Shown in pieces: positions 20,529 to 29,961 of a stretch of DNA of 39,837 bases (positions are counted from its first letter, which is position 1; every line of letters begins with the position of its first letter). Source of the stretch: Acidobacteria bacterium 13_2_20CM_57_17. GTDB lineage: Bacteria > Acidobacteriota > Terriglobia > Acidiferrales > UBA7541. Where the stretch lies: the NCBI GenBank assembly GCA_001914785.1, contig MNDE01000126.1, positions 1 to 39,837 of the forward strand, given 5' to 3'. Under the pieces are notes generated by a model. That model saw only the letters and a program-made list of their open reading frames with translations, was not told the DNA's origin and did not search any database. The position numbers and the translations under genes are program-made.

Positions 20529-22178
20529 GTGAGAATCTTGTTTGTGGCATCGGAGGGGCTGCCGTTTTCGAAGACGGGCGGCCTGGCGGACGTGGTGGAA
20601 GCGCTGCCGAAGGCGCTGGTGGCGCAGGGCCACGAAGTGGCGGCGGTGTTGCCGCGATACCGCGGAACGAAAGCGACGGCAGTGGTGATGCCAAGCCTGA
20701 CAATTCCGATGGGCGGAGCGCGGCTGCGTTTTCCGGCGATTGCGGATGGCGCGGCGCTGAACGGCGTGCGGTATTTTTTTGTGGAAGATGCGGCGTACTT
20801 TGACCGCGATGGATTGTATGGCGGGAGCACCGGGGATTATCCGGACAATCCGGAGCGGTATGCGGAGTTCTGCCGCGCGGCGATTGAGATCGCAAAGCAC
20901 ATCTGGCCGACGGACGTGTTTCATTGCCACGACTGGCAATCGGCGCTGGTGCCGGTGCTGCTGCGGACTTCCTACAGCGACGATCCGCTGGTGAAAGACA
21001 TTCCCGTCGTTTTCTCGATTCACAACATGGGGTATCACGGGCAGTTCACGAGGGATGTTCTGGAGCGTGTGGGACTGCCGCCGGCGCTATTTCATCCGAC
21101 GGGGATTGAGTTTTTCGGGAGCGTGAACCTGTTGAAGGGTGGATTGGTTTTTTCGGATTATTTGACGACAGTGAGCAGGAAATACGCCGAAGAAATTCAG
21201 ACACGGGAATATGGGCATGGATTGGACGGAGTGGCAAAGAGCCGCGCGGACCGGCTAGTGGGAATTTTGAACGGCGTGGATTACGGGGCGTGGAATCCGG
21301 AGACGGACAAGCTGATCGCAGCGAACTATTCTGCGAAGGATTTGGGCGGGAAGCAGGTGTGCAAAGCGAACCTGCTGGAAGTGTTTGGATTGCCACCGGA
21401 ACACCTGAGCCGGCCGGTGATTGGAATCGTGTCGCGCTTCGCGGATCAAAAGGGATTCGATTTGATCGCAGAGAAAGCGCACGAATTGATGCGCGAAGAT
21501 TTGATGTTGGCGGTGCTGGGAAGCGGCGACCGCAAATACGAAAATCTGTTCCGGGCGCTGGCCGCGGCGTATCCAGGGCGCGTGGGCGTGAAGATCGCGT
21601 ACGACAACACGCTGGCACATAAAGTCGAAGCCGGCGCCGACATGTTCCTGATGCCTTCGCGCTACGAACCTTCGGGGTTGAATCAGATGTACAGCCTGAA
21701 GTATGGTACGGTGCCGATTGTGAGAGCCACCGGCGGGCTGGACGACAGCATCGAGCCGTTCGACGTGGAGCATGGGACAGGAACCGGGTTCAAGTTCAAG
21801 GAGTACACTGGCGAGGCGCTGTTGTTCGCGGTGCGGCAGGCGCTGCATCACTACATGGATGAGAGAATCTGGAAGCGCATCCAGTTGAACGGGATGGCGA
21901 AGGATTTTTCTTGGAAGACGCCTGCGGCGGAGTATGCGAAGCTGTACGAGGCCGCGCGAGTCGCACGGGGACTTTCGGCGGCGGTGAAAAGTTCAGGAAA
22001 GGCGGCTCGGAGCAAGGGGCAACCCACGCAGCAGCCCACGAAAGAACCGGAGCAAGCCCCTCAAAGCTCGGCGCAAGCCGAGCGCAAGCCGGAGCAGACG
22101 GCGCAAGCTACGGAACAAACGCCCAAGAAGTCAGGGCAAGGCGCAAGAAACCAAAAGCGTGCTGGAACATCTAATTGA
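20529..22178 (+). CDS. glgA: glycogen synthase with low-complexity C-terminal tail
   Basis: GTG start MRILFVASEGLPFSKTGGLADVVEALPKAL; FHCHDWQSALVP; MFLMPSRYEPSGLNQMYSLKYGTVPIVRATGGLDDSI. Confidence 0.96.
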   Translation: MRILFVASEGLPFSKTGGLADVVEALPKALVAQGHEVAAVLPRYRGTKATAVVMPSLTIPMGGARLRFPAIADGAALNGVRYFFVEDAAYFDRDGLYGGSTGDYPDNPERYAEFCRAAIEIAKHIWPTDVFHCHDWQSALVPVLLRTSYSDDPLVKDIPVVFSIHNMGYHGQFTRDVLERVGLPPALFHPTGIEFFGSVNLLKGGLVFSDYLTTVSRKYAEEIQTREYGHGLDGVAKSRADRLVGILNGVDYGAWNPETDKLIAANYSAKDLGGKQVCKANLLEVFGLPPEHLSRPVIGIVSRFADQKGFDLIAEKAHELMREDLMLAVLGSGDRKYENLFRALAAAYPGRVGVKIAYDNTLAHKVEAGADMFLMPSRYEPSGLNQMYSLKYGTVPIVRATGGLDDSIEPFDVEHGTGTGFKFKEYTGEALLFAVRQALHHYMDERIWKRIQLNGMAKDFSWKTPAAEYAKLYEAARVARGLSAAVKSSGKAARSKGQPTQQPTKEPEQAPQSSAQAERKPEQTAQATEQTPKKSGQGARNQKRAGTSN

Positions 22179-22244
22179 AATGGACTGAGGAGAAGGAGAT
22201 GCGGCGGCCCGCATGCGGCGGGCAAGCTGCTGAGGACAAAGAAC

Positions 22245-22583
22245 ATGGCGGATAATACAATTCAGACAGCAGATGACAAGAATTTCGAAGCTGAGGTGCT
22301 GACGGCCAGCAATGCGCAGCCGGTGATGGTGGATTTCTGGGCAGAATGGTGCCGCCCATGCCACATGCTCGCGCCGACGGTGGCGGAGATAGCGCACGAT
22401 TATGCGGGGAAGCTGAAAGTGATGAAATTGAACGTCGATGAAGCGATGAATTCGGCGGGCCGATATCGTGTGCAGGGAATCCCGACACTGTTGCTGTTCA
22501 AGAACGGACAAGTCGTCGAGCAGATCGTGGGAGCGGTGCCTAAAGAGCAGATCACCAAGGCTCTGGAACGGCACATCGGATAA
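22245..22583 (+). CDS. trxA: thioredoxin
   Basis: 112 aa; VMVDFWAEWCRPCHMLAPTVAEIA, YRVQGIPTLLLFKNGQVVEQIVGAVPKEQI. Confidence 0.93.
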   Translation: MADNTIQTADDKNFEAEVLTASNAQPVMVDFWAEWCRPCHMLAPTVAEIAHDYAGKLKVMKLNVDEAMNSAGRYRVQGIPTLLLFKNGQVVEQIVGAVPKEQITKALERHIG

Positions 22584-22605
22584 TTTGAGGGCGAAGTTAC
22601 CGAGG

Positions 22606-22640
22606 CGCGTCGCGCGGAAAGGTGCGGCGCGTTTTTTTTT
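22606..22640 (+). terminator. rho-independent terminator after trxA
   Basis: CGCGTCGCGC-GGAAAG-GTGCGGCGCG (10-bp stem including two G-T pairs) followed by nine T residues. Confidence 0.9.
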
Positions 22641-22687
22641 GTTTGGATTCGCGTACCGCTGCGGGTGTTAGCTCTGACATAAAAACC

Positions 22688-23272
22688 ATGGCGACAAGCA
22701 AACCAATCGCGCAACTGCGTTGTACCTGGGCGGCGAATGAGCTGAACATCCCGTACCACGATGAAGAGTGGGGCGTGCCCGTTCACGACGAGAAGAAGTG
22801 GTTTGAGTTTCTGATTTTGGAGGGCGCGCAGGCGGGGCTGAGCTGGGACACGATTTTGAAGAAACGCGCGCGGTATCGCGAAGTGTTTGACGGATTCGAT
22901 CCCGCGAAAGTGGCACGCTACGACAAAAAGAAAGTGCGCGACCTGCTCCGCGACGCGGGAATCATCCGCAACCGGCTGAAGGTCGACGCGGCGATTACGA
23001 ACGCGCGGGCGTTCCTGGAAGTGCAGAAAGAATTCGGTACATTTGATGTGTATGTGTGGCGCTTCGTCGGCGGCCAGCCCAAACAAAACGCGTGGAAAAG
23101 CCACAGCGGCCTCCCTGCAAAAACGGCGGAATCGGACGCGCTTAGCAAAGACTTACAGAAACGGGGATTCCGGTTTGTCGGATCGACCATTTGCTACGCA
23201 CTCATGCAAGCGACGGGCATGGTGAACGACCACCTGGTGAGTTGCTTCCGATATCGAGAATTGTCGAAATAG
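22688..23272 (+). CDS. tag: DNA-3-methyladenine glycosylase I
   Basis: MATSKPIAQLRCTWAANELNIPYHDEEWGVPVHDEKKWFEFLILEGAQAGLSWDTILKKR and GFRFVGSTICYALMQATGMVNDHLVSCFRY. The track start at 22622 lies inside the terminator. Confidence 0.95.
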   Translation: MATSKPIAQLRCTWAANELNIPYHDEEWGVPVHDEKKWFEFLILEGAQAGLSWDTILKKRARYREVFDGFDPAKVARYDKKKVRDLLRDAGIIRNRLKVDAAITNARAFLEVQKEFGTFDVYVWRFVGGQPKQNAWKSHSGLPAKTAESDALSKDLQKRGFRFVGSTICYALMQATGMVNDHLVSCFRYRELSK

Positions 23273-23452
23273 GAGTCGGGGCACGCCTGCTTGCGTTGAA
23301 GGCGAGGCGAGCGTACGATTCTAAATTGTTGTTTCCCGCGAATTCCCGCCAGTAAATTTTCCTCTCAGGAAGTGACGGAGAGGGAAGGGTGCGGCCTCGA
23401 CCCATAGGGCAGGGCCCTGATGAGTCAAAGGGTGTGAAGAGAAAGGCGAAGA

Positions 23453-24751
23453 ATGAAATCCGTCGTGGTGGTGGGCGCGCAGTGGGGCGATGAAGGAAAA
23501 GGCAAAGTCGTCGACTATCTTTCCGGCTCGTTCGATTACATTGCCCGAGTAGCGGGCGGGCACAATGCCGGGCACACCGTCATCATCGGAAAAGACCGCT
23601 ACGTGCTGCAACTGATCCCGTGCGGAATTCTTCGCCCCAAACAACATGCGGTGATTGGCACTGGCGTGGTCGTCGATCCGGCCGCACTCGTTGCGGAGAT
23701 TGAAACGCTGTGCAAGGCGGGAGTCAACGTGGACAGCCGCCTGCATGTCAGCAATCGCGCGCACCTGATTTTTCCATATCACCGGGAGCTGGATAAAGCG
23801 GCGGAAGGCGCGCGCGGCGCAAATAAGATTGGCACGACTTCTCGGGGAATTGGCCCGGCCTATGAAGATAAGATGGCGCGGCGTGGGCTGCGGATGTGCG
23901 ACCTGTTGGAGCCCGAGTTGTTTCGAAAGAAGGCAGCGCACGTGGTGGCGGAGAAGAACTGTCTGGCGAAAGGCGCGTATGGAGCGGACATTGATTTTTC
24001 GCATGAAGTGGAAGAAACGCTGAAACTGGGCGAAAAGATCCGTGGATACATTTGCGATACGGCGGAATTGTTGAACCGCGCTTTGGACGAAGGGAAATCC
24101 GTGCTGTTCGAAGGCGCGCAGGGAACCATGCTGGATATCGACCATGGAACATATCCGTTCGTGACCTCCTCGAGCGCGACTTCAGGAGGAGCAGCGACGG
24201 GCGTGGGCGTGCCGCCGACGAAAATCAAGCACGTGCTCGGAATTTCGAAAGCCTACACGACGAGAGTAGGTGGCGGACCGTTTCCGACGGAAATGCCCGA
24301 CCTTGACGCGAAAGAAGTGCGCGAACGCGGAAAAGAATTTGGCGCGGTGACGGGGCGACCGCGGCGCTGCGGCTGGCTGGATTTGCAGGTGCTACGCTAC
24401 GCGAAAATGATCAATGGAATTGATTCGCTCGTAATTACCAAGCTGGACGTTTTTGACACACAGAAAGATATTCAGGTGTGTGTCGGATACAAGTACAAGG
24501 GAACGCAGCTGAAAGAAATGCCGGCGCTTGCAGAAGAATACGAGCAAGTCACGCCGGAATACAAGACGCTCGCTGGATGGAATGAAACCACGTACGGCGT
24601 GAAGGATGGAGAGAAACTCCCGAAAGCGGCGATCAACTATCTTAAGTTTATTTCCGATTTTCTGCAGGTGGAGATTGGGATGATTTCGACGGGACCGGAA
24701 CGCGACGCGACGATCGTGCCGGCGGGGACGCTGCTGTCGCGCTGGCTGTAG
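23453..24751 (+). CDS. purA: adenylosuccinate synthetase
   Basis: 432 aa; VGAQWGDEGKGKVVDYLS, GGHNAGHTV, GTTSRGIGPAYEDK, FEGAQGTMLDIDHGTYPFVTSSS. Confidence 0.97.
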   Translation: MKSVVVVGAQWGDEGKGKVVDYLSGSFDYIARVAGGHNAGHTVIIGKDRYVLQLIPCGILRPKQHAVIGTGVVVDPAALVAEIETLCKAGVNVDSRLHVSNRAHLIFPYHRELDKAAEGARGANKIGTTSRGIGPAYEDKMARRGLRMCDLLEPELFRKKAAHVVAEKNCLAKGAYGADIDFSHEVEETLKLGEKIRGYICDTAELLNRALDEGKSVLFEGAQGTMLDIDHGTYPFVTSSSATSGGAATGVGVPPTKIKHVLGISKAYTTRVGGGPFPTEMPDLDAKEVRERGKEFGAVTGRPRRCGWLDLQVLRYAKMINGIDSLVITKLDVFDTQKDIQVCVGYKYKGTQLKEMPALAEEYEQVTPEYKTLAGWNETTYGVKDGEKLPKAAINYLKFISDFLQVEIGMISTGPERDATIVPAGTLLSRWL

Positions 24752-24856
24752 GAAGAAATTGGACACAGAGGCACAGAGCCACTGAGTTTGGGGACGACAC
24801 AGAGTCGAGTCAGGCAAACCACGAGTTATCGCGAATTAGCTCAACAGAAAACCAGA

Positions 24857-26068
24857 ATGCTCAGCTACGAGCAAGCACGGAAGAAAGTCATCGAACAGGT
24901 TGAGAAGAGAAAAGGGCCTCGCGCGGTCGCCAGTGTGAGTGTGTGGAATGCGCTGGGATTGGTGCTGGCGCAAGAGGTGAAGACGGACCGCGAGTATCCG
25001 CCGTTTGACCGCTCGACGCGGGATGGGTATGCGGTCCGTTCGAATGAAATTTCGCCCGGCGCGCAACTTAAGTGCGCGGGGGAAATCAAAGCAGGCGATA
25101 CGGTTCGGGAATCGCTAGCCGCAGGAACGTGCTGGCAAATCATGACGGGGGCGGCGGTTCCGGCAAGCGCGGATGCCGTGGTGATGATGGAGCACACGAG
25201 CCGCGAAGGCGACCTGGTGCGATTCGAACGAGTGGTGCAGCGGGGGCAGAACATTGTCCCAAGAGGAAGCGAGGCCACGGCTGGGCAAACGATACTGAAG
25301 CCCGGCATGAGGCTCGGATATGCGGAGCTGGCGCTGGCGGCGCAAGTCGGGGCGGTGCAATTGCAGTGCGCGCAGCGGCCACGCGTCGCGATTCTTTCCA
25401 CGGGTGACGAAGTCGTTTTGATCGACGAAACGCCCGGCCCATTTCAGATTCGAAACAGCAACAGCGTTTCTCTTGCCGCACAGGTTCGTATTGCGGGTGG
25501 CGAGCCGGTAGTGCTGGGAAATGCGGCGGACCGCATCGAGGACTTGGCAGAGAAAATCGAGCACGGGTTGAAAGAAGATGCGCTGGTGCTGTCGGGCGGC
25601 GTCTCCATGGGGAAGTATGACCTGGTGGAAAGCGTGCTGAAAGCCATGGGCGCGGAGTTTTTTTTCGATGCCGTTGCAATCCGCCCCGGGAAGCCCGCGG
25701 TGTTTGGGATGTGCCAGGGCAAGCCTGTGTTCGGTTTGCCGGGCAATCCGGTTTCGACGATGGTGACGTTTGAATTGTTTGTGGTGCCTGCGATTGACTT
25801 GTTGTCCGGCGCGGAGGCGCGCGCGTTGCCGCTGGTCGAAACACGGCTTGCAGAAGCGCTAAACGAGAAGTCCGGGCTGACGCATTTCTTGCCAGCACGA
25901 GCGGAGTGGCGCGGGGGGATGCCTGAGGTGAAAGCGTTGAAGTGGCAAGGCTCGGGTGATATTACAGCGCTGGCGCAGGCGAACTGTTTCCTAGTGGTGC
26001 CGGCGGAACGAGAAAAGATCGAGCCCGGCGAGAGTGTCTCCGTGTTATTGAGGAAGGACGTAGTCTAA
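24857..26068 (+). CDS. moeA: molybdopterin molybdenumtransferase
   Basis: MLSYEQARKKVIEQV; YPPFDRSTRDGYAVRS; ILSTGDEVV; SGGVSMGKYDLVESVL; VFGLPGNPVSTMVTFELFV. Start taken at ATG 24857; the track gives 24788. Confidence 0.95.
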   Translation: MLSYEQARKKVIEQVEKRKGPRAVASVSVWNALGLVLAQEVKTDREYPPFDRSTRDGYAVRSNEISPGAQLKCAGEIKAGDTVRESLAAGTCWQIMTGAAVPASADAVVMMEHTSREGDLVRFERVVQRGQNIVPRGSEATAGQTILKPGMRLGYAELALAAQVGAVQLQCAQRPRVAILSTGDEVVLIDETPGPFQIRNSNSVSLAAQVRIAGGEPVVLGNAADRIEDLAEKIEHGLKEDALVLSGGVSMGKYDLVESVLKAMGAEFFFDAVAIRPGKPAVFGMCQGKPVFGLPGNPVSTMVTFELFVVPAIDLLSGAEARALPLVETRLAEALNEKSGLTHFLPARAEWRGGMPEVKALKWQGSGDITALAQANCFLVVPAEREKIEPGESVSVLLRKDVV

Positions 26069-26078
26069 ACGAGGCTAG

Positions 26079-26573
26079 ATGGCCAAGCTGTCGCATTACG
26101 GAAATAAAGGCGAAGTGCGCATGGTGGACGTTTCGCAGAAGGTGGTGACGACGCGAACCGCGACGGCAAGAGGTTTTGTGAAGATGAAGCCGCGCGTGGT
26201 AAGCGCTGTCCGGCGGCTGAAAAACCCGAAAGGGAATCCGCTGGAAGTGGCGCGGATTGCGGGAATTGCCGCGGCCAAGAGGACCGCGGAGTGGATACCT
26301 CTTTGTCACTCACTGCCCTTGACGCACATTGATGTGACCGCGCGGCTGTGCCAGAATGGCGTGGAAGTGCATTCCACAGTGACCACGGCCGCCCAAACGG
26401 GCGTGGAAATGGAAGCCCTGGTCGCAGTTACCGCAGCGGCCCTCACGGTCTACGACATGTGCAAAGCCCTCGATAAAGGGATGGAAATCACGGACATTGT
26501 CCTCGTCGAAAAGACAGGTGGCAAGAGCGGGGACTTCCGCCGGCGGATGGCGCCGCTGAGGCGCACGCGATGA
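26079..26573 (+). CDS. moaC: cyclic pyranopterin monophosphate synthase
   Basis: MAKLSHYGNKGEVRMVDVSQK; AAKRTAEWIPLCHSLPLTHIDV; GVEMEALVAVTAAALTVYDMCKALDKGMEI. Confidence 0.96.
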   Translation: MAKLSHYGNKGEVRMVDVSQKVVTTRTATARGFVKMKPRVVSAVRRLKNPKGNPLEVARIAGIAAAKRTAEWIPLCHSLPLTHIDVTARLCQNGVEVHSTVTTAAQTGVEMEALVAVTAAALTVYDMCKALDKGMEITDIVLVEKTGGKSGDFRRRMAPLRRTR

Positions 26574-27328
26574 CCACCGCAGGGCACAAAACCATAAAGT
26601 TGCTCCTGGCGGAGGATAATCCGCTGGTGCGCGATTTGATCGTGAAGGGACTTGAGCCGTTCTGCCTGGTGGAATCGTCCACGGACGGCGCGGACGCGCT
26701 CCTTAAGGTTGTGGATACTCCTCCTGACGTGATTTTGTGCGATTACAAGATGCCCGGCCTGGATGGCAGGCAGCTCTTTGAGAAGCTGCGCACGCGCGAG
26801 CCAACACGGCACATCCCTTTCTTATTCATGGCCAGCCGGTCGGATATCGAGGAGCGGCTGAGGCCGCTTGTGGATGGCGTCGAGGATTTTATCCCCAAGC
26901 CATTTTTGATTAAGGACCTGGTGCGCATCACGAAAAAGGTTGTCGATCGCCTGCACCTTGAGAAGCTGCAGAAAAAGGCGTCACGGCCGGGTGTCATTCA
27001 AGGTCGGCTCGAAGAGATGAGCATGATCGACCTGATGCAGTCGCTGGAGATGGGGCAGAAGTCGTGCCGGTTGATCGTGCAGAGCGGCGGCGCCCAAGGC
27101 GAACTTTATTTTGCGAGCGGGCAATGCCGCGACGCGAAAATCGGCAAACTCGAAGGTGATGATGCGGTTTATAAAGTGGTTCTGTGGACGGCGGGAGAAT
27201 TCGAGATCGATTTCAACGCCGCGAATGCCTCGACAAAGACGACCACGACGCGCAATACCACCGGCCTGTTGATGGAAGCCATGCGGCTGATGGACGAAGC
27301 CAACCGCGATACGGTCGAGACGCCGTGA
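26570..27328 (+). CDS. response regulator (CheY-like receiver) fused to a DUF4388/PATAN-like domain
   Basis: KLLLAEDNPLVRDLIVKGLEP, VILCDYKMPGLDGRQLFEKLR, PKPFLIKDLVRI; C-terminal GRLEEMSMIDLMQSLEMGQKSCRLIVQSGGAQGELYFASGQCRDAKIGKLEGDDAVYKVVLWTAGEFEIDF is PATAN-like. ATGA overlap with moaC. Confidence 0.88.
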   Translation: MTTAGHKTIKLLLAEDNPLVRDLIVKGLEPFCLVESSTDGADALLKVVDTPPDVILCDYKMPGLDGRQLFEKLRTREPTRHIPFLFMASRSDIEERLRPLVDGVEDFIPKPFLIKDLVRITKKVVDRLHLEKLQKKASRPGVIQGRLEEMSMIDLMQSLEMGQKSCRLIVQSGGAQGELYFASGQCRDAKIGKLEGDDAVYKVVLWTAGEFEIDFNAANASTKTTTTRNTTGLLMEAMRLMDEANRDTVETP

Positions 27329-27350
27329 GTCTCACGAAGAAACCTTCCCG

Positions 27351-27827
27351 ATGCGCGTTGCAGTCCTAACGATCAGCGACTCCGTGACAAAAGGCGAGCG
27401 AGAGGATTTGTCCGGCCCCGCGGTTGTTGCATTTTGCCGTGGACTGGGTTGGGAAATTGCGTCGATGCTGCACGTCTCCGACGATCCCGCAAGCATCCGC
27501 GAGCAGATGCGCGCCGTGGCGGATTCCGGCCGCGTGGACGTTCTCTTGACCACAGGTGGAACGGGGATCGGGCCACGGGATAATACGCCCGAAGCGACTC
27601 AGGCCGTAGCTGACCGCATCGTGCCCGGACTTTCCGAAGAAATGCGGCGCAAGGGATTAGAGAAAACGCCGGCGGCGGTTTTATCGCGCGGGACTGCCGC
27701 CGTGCGAACGAAGACCCTCATCGTCAATTTGCCGGGAAGCCCCAAGGGCGCAGTGGAGTCCCTAGAAGTCGTGGCACACTTGTTGCCGCACGCGGTAAAA
27801 GTTCTCCATGGAGCACGGCACGACTAG
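27351..27827 (+). CDS. molybdopterin adenylyltransferase (MogA/MoaB family)
   Basis: MRVAVLTISDSVTKGEREDLSGPAV; LLTTGGTGIGPRDNTPEAT; LIVNLPGSPKGAVESLE. Confidence 0.93.
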   Translation: MRVAVLTISDSVTKGEREDLSGPAVVAFCRGLGWEIASMLHVSDDPASIREQMRAVADSGRVDVLLTTGGTGIGPRDNTPEATQAVADRIVPGLSEEMRRKGLEKTPAAVLSRGTAAVRTKTLIVNLPGSPKGAVESLEVVAHLLPHAVKVLHGARHD

Positions 27828-28249
27828 GCCGCGTTTGGACGCCGGAACGGCAGAAGGGCGCGCAGCCGCTCCTCGCGCAAGTAAAGACCTCCCCACAACA
27901 GCACGCCCAAATACGTCGGGAACAAGACATGGCTGAATAATGGATCGCCGGCGCGTAAGTGCGTGGCAACGGCACCGCCAAGATAACCAGTCAGCAAGAT
28001 CGCGCCAAGAATCGAGGTCTTCGGAATGACATAGAGGACAGTGGACACTAACAAGATCATCCCGAGAACTGGAGCGAGGTTAAGGGGCCAACCCACGTGA
28101 GTGAATGCCTCCACTACGGGGGCCGGAGCCGGCGTTACAAATTTTAAAACGACGTCAAAAGCGAGGAACGCGACAACCAATCCGCTGATGATACGTCCGG
28201 CCCAGAGACCTTTCCTCGAGATGGGGGCAGATTGCGTGTCTGGGGGCAT
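27824..28249 (-). CDS. DoxX-like membrane protein
   Basis: 141 aa, four hydrophobic segments; GRIISGLVVAFLAFDVVLKF...LLTGYLGGAVATHLRAGDPLFSHVLFPTYLGVLLWGGLYLRE. Confidence 0.82.
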   Translation of the reverse strand: MPPDTQSAPISRKGLWAGRIISGLVVAFLAFDVVLKFVTPAPAPVVEAFTHVGWPLNLAPVLGMILLVSTVLYVIPKTSILGAILLTGYLGGAVATHLRAGDPLFSHVLFPTYLGVLLWGGLYLREERLRALLPFRRPNAA

Positions 28250-28349
28250 GAGTTTTCCTCCGTATATCCTTCAGATTGTAATACCAAAAGTTTGTGAAGG
28301 TGTTTCCTGTATTGCAGGACAGCGACAGTTCCGTTGCGATGGTCGGTCC

Positions 28350-28646
28350 TTAACCGCCGGCGATGGCCCCGATGATGAGCAGAGGCTCCGCTCCCGAGGC
28401 GACGGCATCCGGCAACGGCGTATCCGGCGGCTCAAGAGAATAGTCTTCCGCGCAAGCGAAAAATCGCAAAAACGGGCGGCGCTCCTGCGTGACATGATCC
28501 CGGATGGTGCCGCGCAGCATCGGGTATTGCGCCTCGAGGGCGTCGAGCACCGAGCGCTGCGTGACCGGGCCCTCGACATGAAGCTGAATCTCCGGACCGA
28601 CGCGCGCCAGCGCCCTCAGATGGCCCGGGAGGACAACGCGAATCAT
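28350..28646 (-). CDS. MoaD/ThiS-like ubiquitin-fold sulfur-carrier protein
   Basis: [99 protein letters not shown]-terminal GG. Start trimmed from the track ORF. Confidence 0.88.
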   Translation of the reverse strand: MIRVVLPGHLRALARVGPEIQLHVEGPVTQRSVLDALEAQYPMLRGTIRDHVTQERRPFLRFFACAEDYSLEPPDTPLPDAVASGAEPLLIIGAIAGG

Positions 28647-29827
28647 GGCAGCGTCTGGACCTCGACAGAAAGTACGGCTGGGAGGTGTTCGACGATGGGA
28701 GACCAACTGTCGCCCGCGTCGGCGGAACCGTATACCTGCCCGCCCGTCGTGCCAAAGTAGACGCCACATTTATCGAGCGAGTCGACGGCCATGGCGTCGC
28801 GCAATACGTTTACGTAGCAGTCCTTTTGCGGCAACCCCTTGGTCAGCGCTTCCCATTCGTTGCCGCCGGATTTGCTGCGGTAGACGCGCAACTTGCCCTC
28901 AAGAGGGAAATGTTCTCCGTCGCTCTTGATCGGCACAACGTAAATGGTTTCCGGTTCGTGGGCGTGGACGTCAATCACGAAGCCAAAGTCGGTCGGCAGG
29001 TTGCCACTGACCTCTTTCCACAAGTCACCCGCATTGTCGCTGCGCATCACGTCCCAGTGCTTCTGCATGAAGAGGACATTCGGGCGGGAGGGATGCATGG
29101 CGACGTGATGAACGCAGTGGCCGACCTCGGCGGTTGGCTCGGGGATGTATTGGGAATGGAGGCCCTTGTTGATGGGCTTCCAGGTCTTGCCACCGTCGTC
29201 GGTCCGAAATGCGCCCGCTGCCGAGATGGCGATATAGATACGCTTGGGATCTTTGCGATCCAAAATGATGGTGTGAAGGCACATGCCACCGGCGCCGGGT
29301 TGCCAGCGGGGGCCGGTGCCGTGGCCTCGCAGTCCGGCGAGTTCTTTCCAGTTCCTACCGCCGTCCGTCGAGCGGAATATGCCAGCGTCTTCCACTCCGG
29401 CATAAACGGTGTCTGGATCGGTCGGCGACGGTTCGAGATGCCAGACACGCTTGAATTCCCAGGGATGCTGCGTGCCGTCGTACCACATGTGGGTGGTGAG
29501 AGGTTTGCCGGTTTCCGCGGACGTGTCGTAGACGAACTTATTGCTCTCGCCTTTGGGCGGGCCCGGCTTGGCGTCCTTCTCCCCCGGCGGCGTCCCCGGC
29601 TGTATCCAAGTCTTGCCGCCGTCATCGGAGCGCCGAATGATCTGCCCGAACCAGCCGCTGGTCTGCGACGCATAGATGCGATTAGGGTCGGCTGGCGAGC
29701 CCTTGAGGTGATACATCTCCCATCCCGCAAAATGCGGACCGCTGACATCCCATTTTTGGCGCTTGCCGTCCGATGTCAGGACAAATGCGCCCTTACGCGT
29801 TCCAACCAGCACCCGTACTCCGCTCAT
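28643..29827 (-). CDS. BNR/Asp-box beta-propeller protein (sialidase-like/glycosyl-hydrolase-like)
   Basis: 394 aa; repeated Asp-box motifs [44 protein letters not shown] overlap with the MoaD-like gene. Confidence 0.9.
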   Translation of the reverse strand: MSGVRVLVGTRKGAFVLTSDGKRQKWDVSGPHFAGWEMYHLKGSPADPNRIYASQTSGWFGQIIRRSDDGGKTWIQPGTPPGEKDAKPGPPKGESNKFVYDTSAETGKPLTTHMWYDGTQHPWEFKRVWHLEPSPTDPDTVYAGVEDAGIFRSTDGGRNWKELAGLRGHGTGPRWQPGAGGMCLHTIILDRKDPKRIYIAISAAGAFRTDDGGKTWKPINKGLHSQYIPEPTAEVGHCVHHVAMHPSRPNVLFMQKHWDVMRSDNAGDLWKEVSGNLPTDFGFVIDVHAHEPETIYVVPIKSDGEHFPLEGKLRVYRSKSGGNEWEALTKGLPQKDCYVNVLRDAMAVDSLDKCGVYFGTTGGQVYGSADAGDSWSPIVEHLPAVLSVEVQTLP

Positions 29828-29922
29828 GGCTCACTCCCTCTTGTGCTTCGTGTATGCATAAACTAGAGTGCTCGAAACTCTCCATAACAACCACTCATTG
29901 TGCACGAAACTATGCCAATCTT

Positions 29923-29939
29923 ACTTGCAAAATACAAGT
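29923..29939. promoter_or_regulatory. putative HxlR operator
   Basis: Inverted repeat ACTTG-CAAAATA-CAAGT between the divergent BNR and HxlR genes, 23 bp before the HxlR start. Confidence 0.5.
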
Positions 29940-29961
29940 TAAAATATGCTAGAGTGAAAAT

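Noticed and set aside
23416-23424. CTGATGAG resembling a hammerhead ribozyme core
   Set aside because: No matching GAAA/GUC core and stem arrangement; the bases are explained by the purA leader hairpin.
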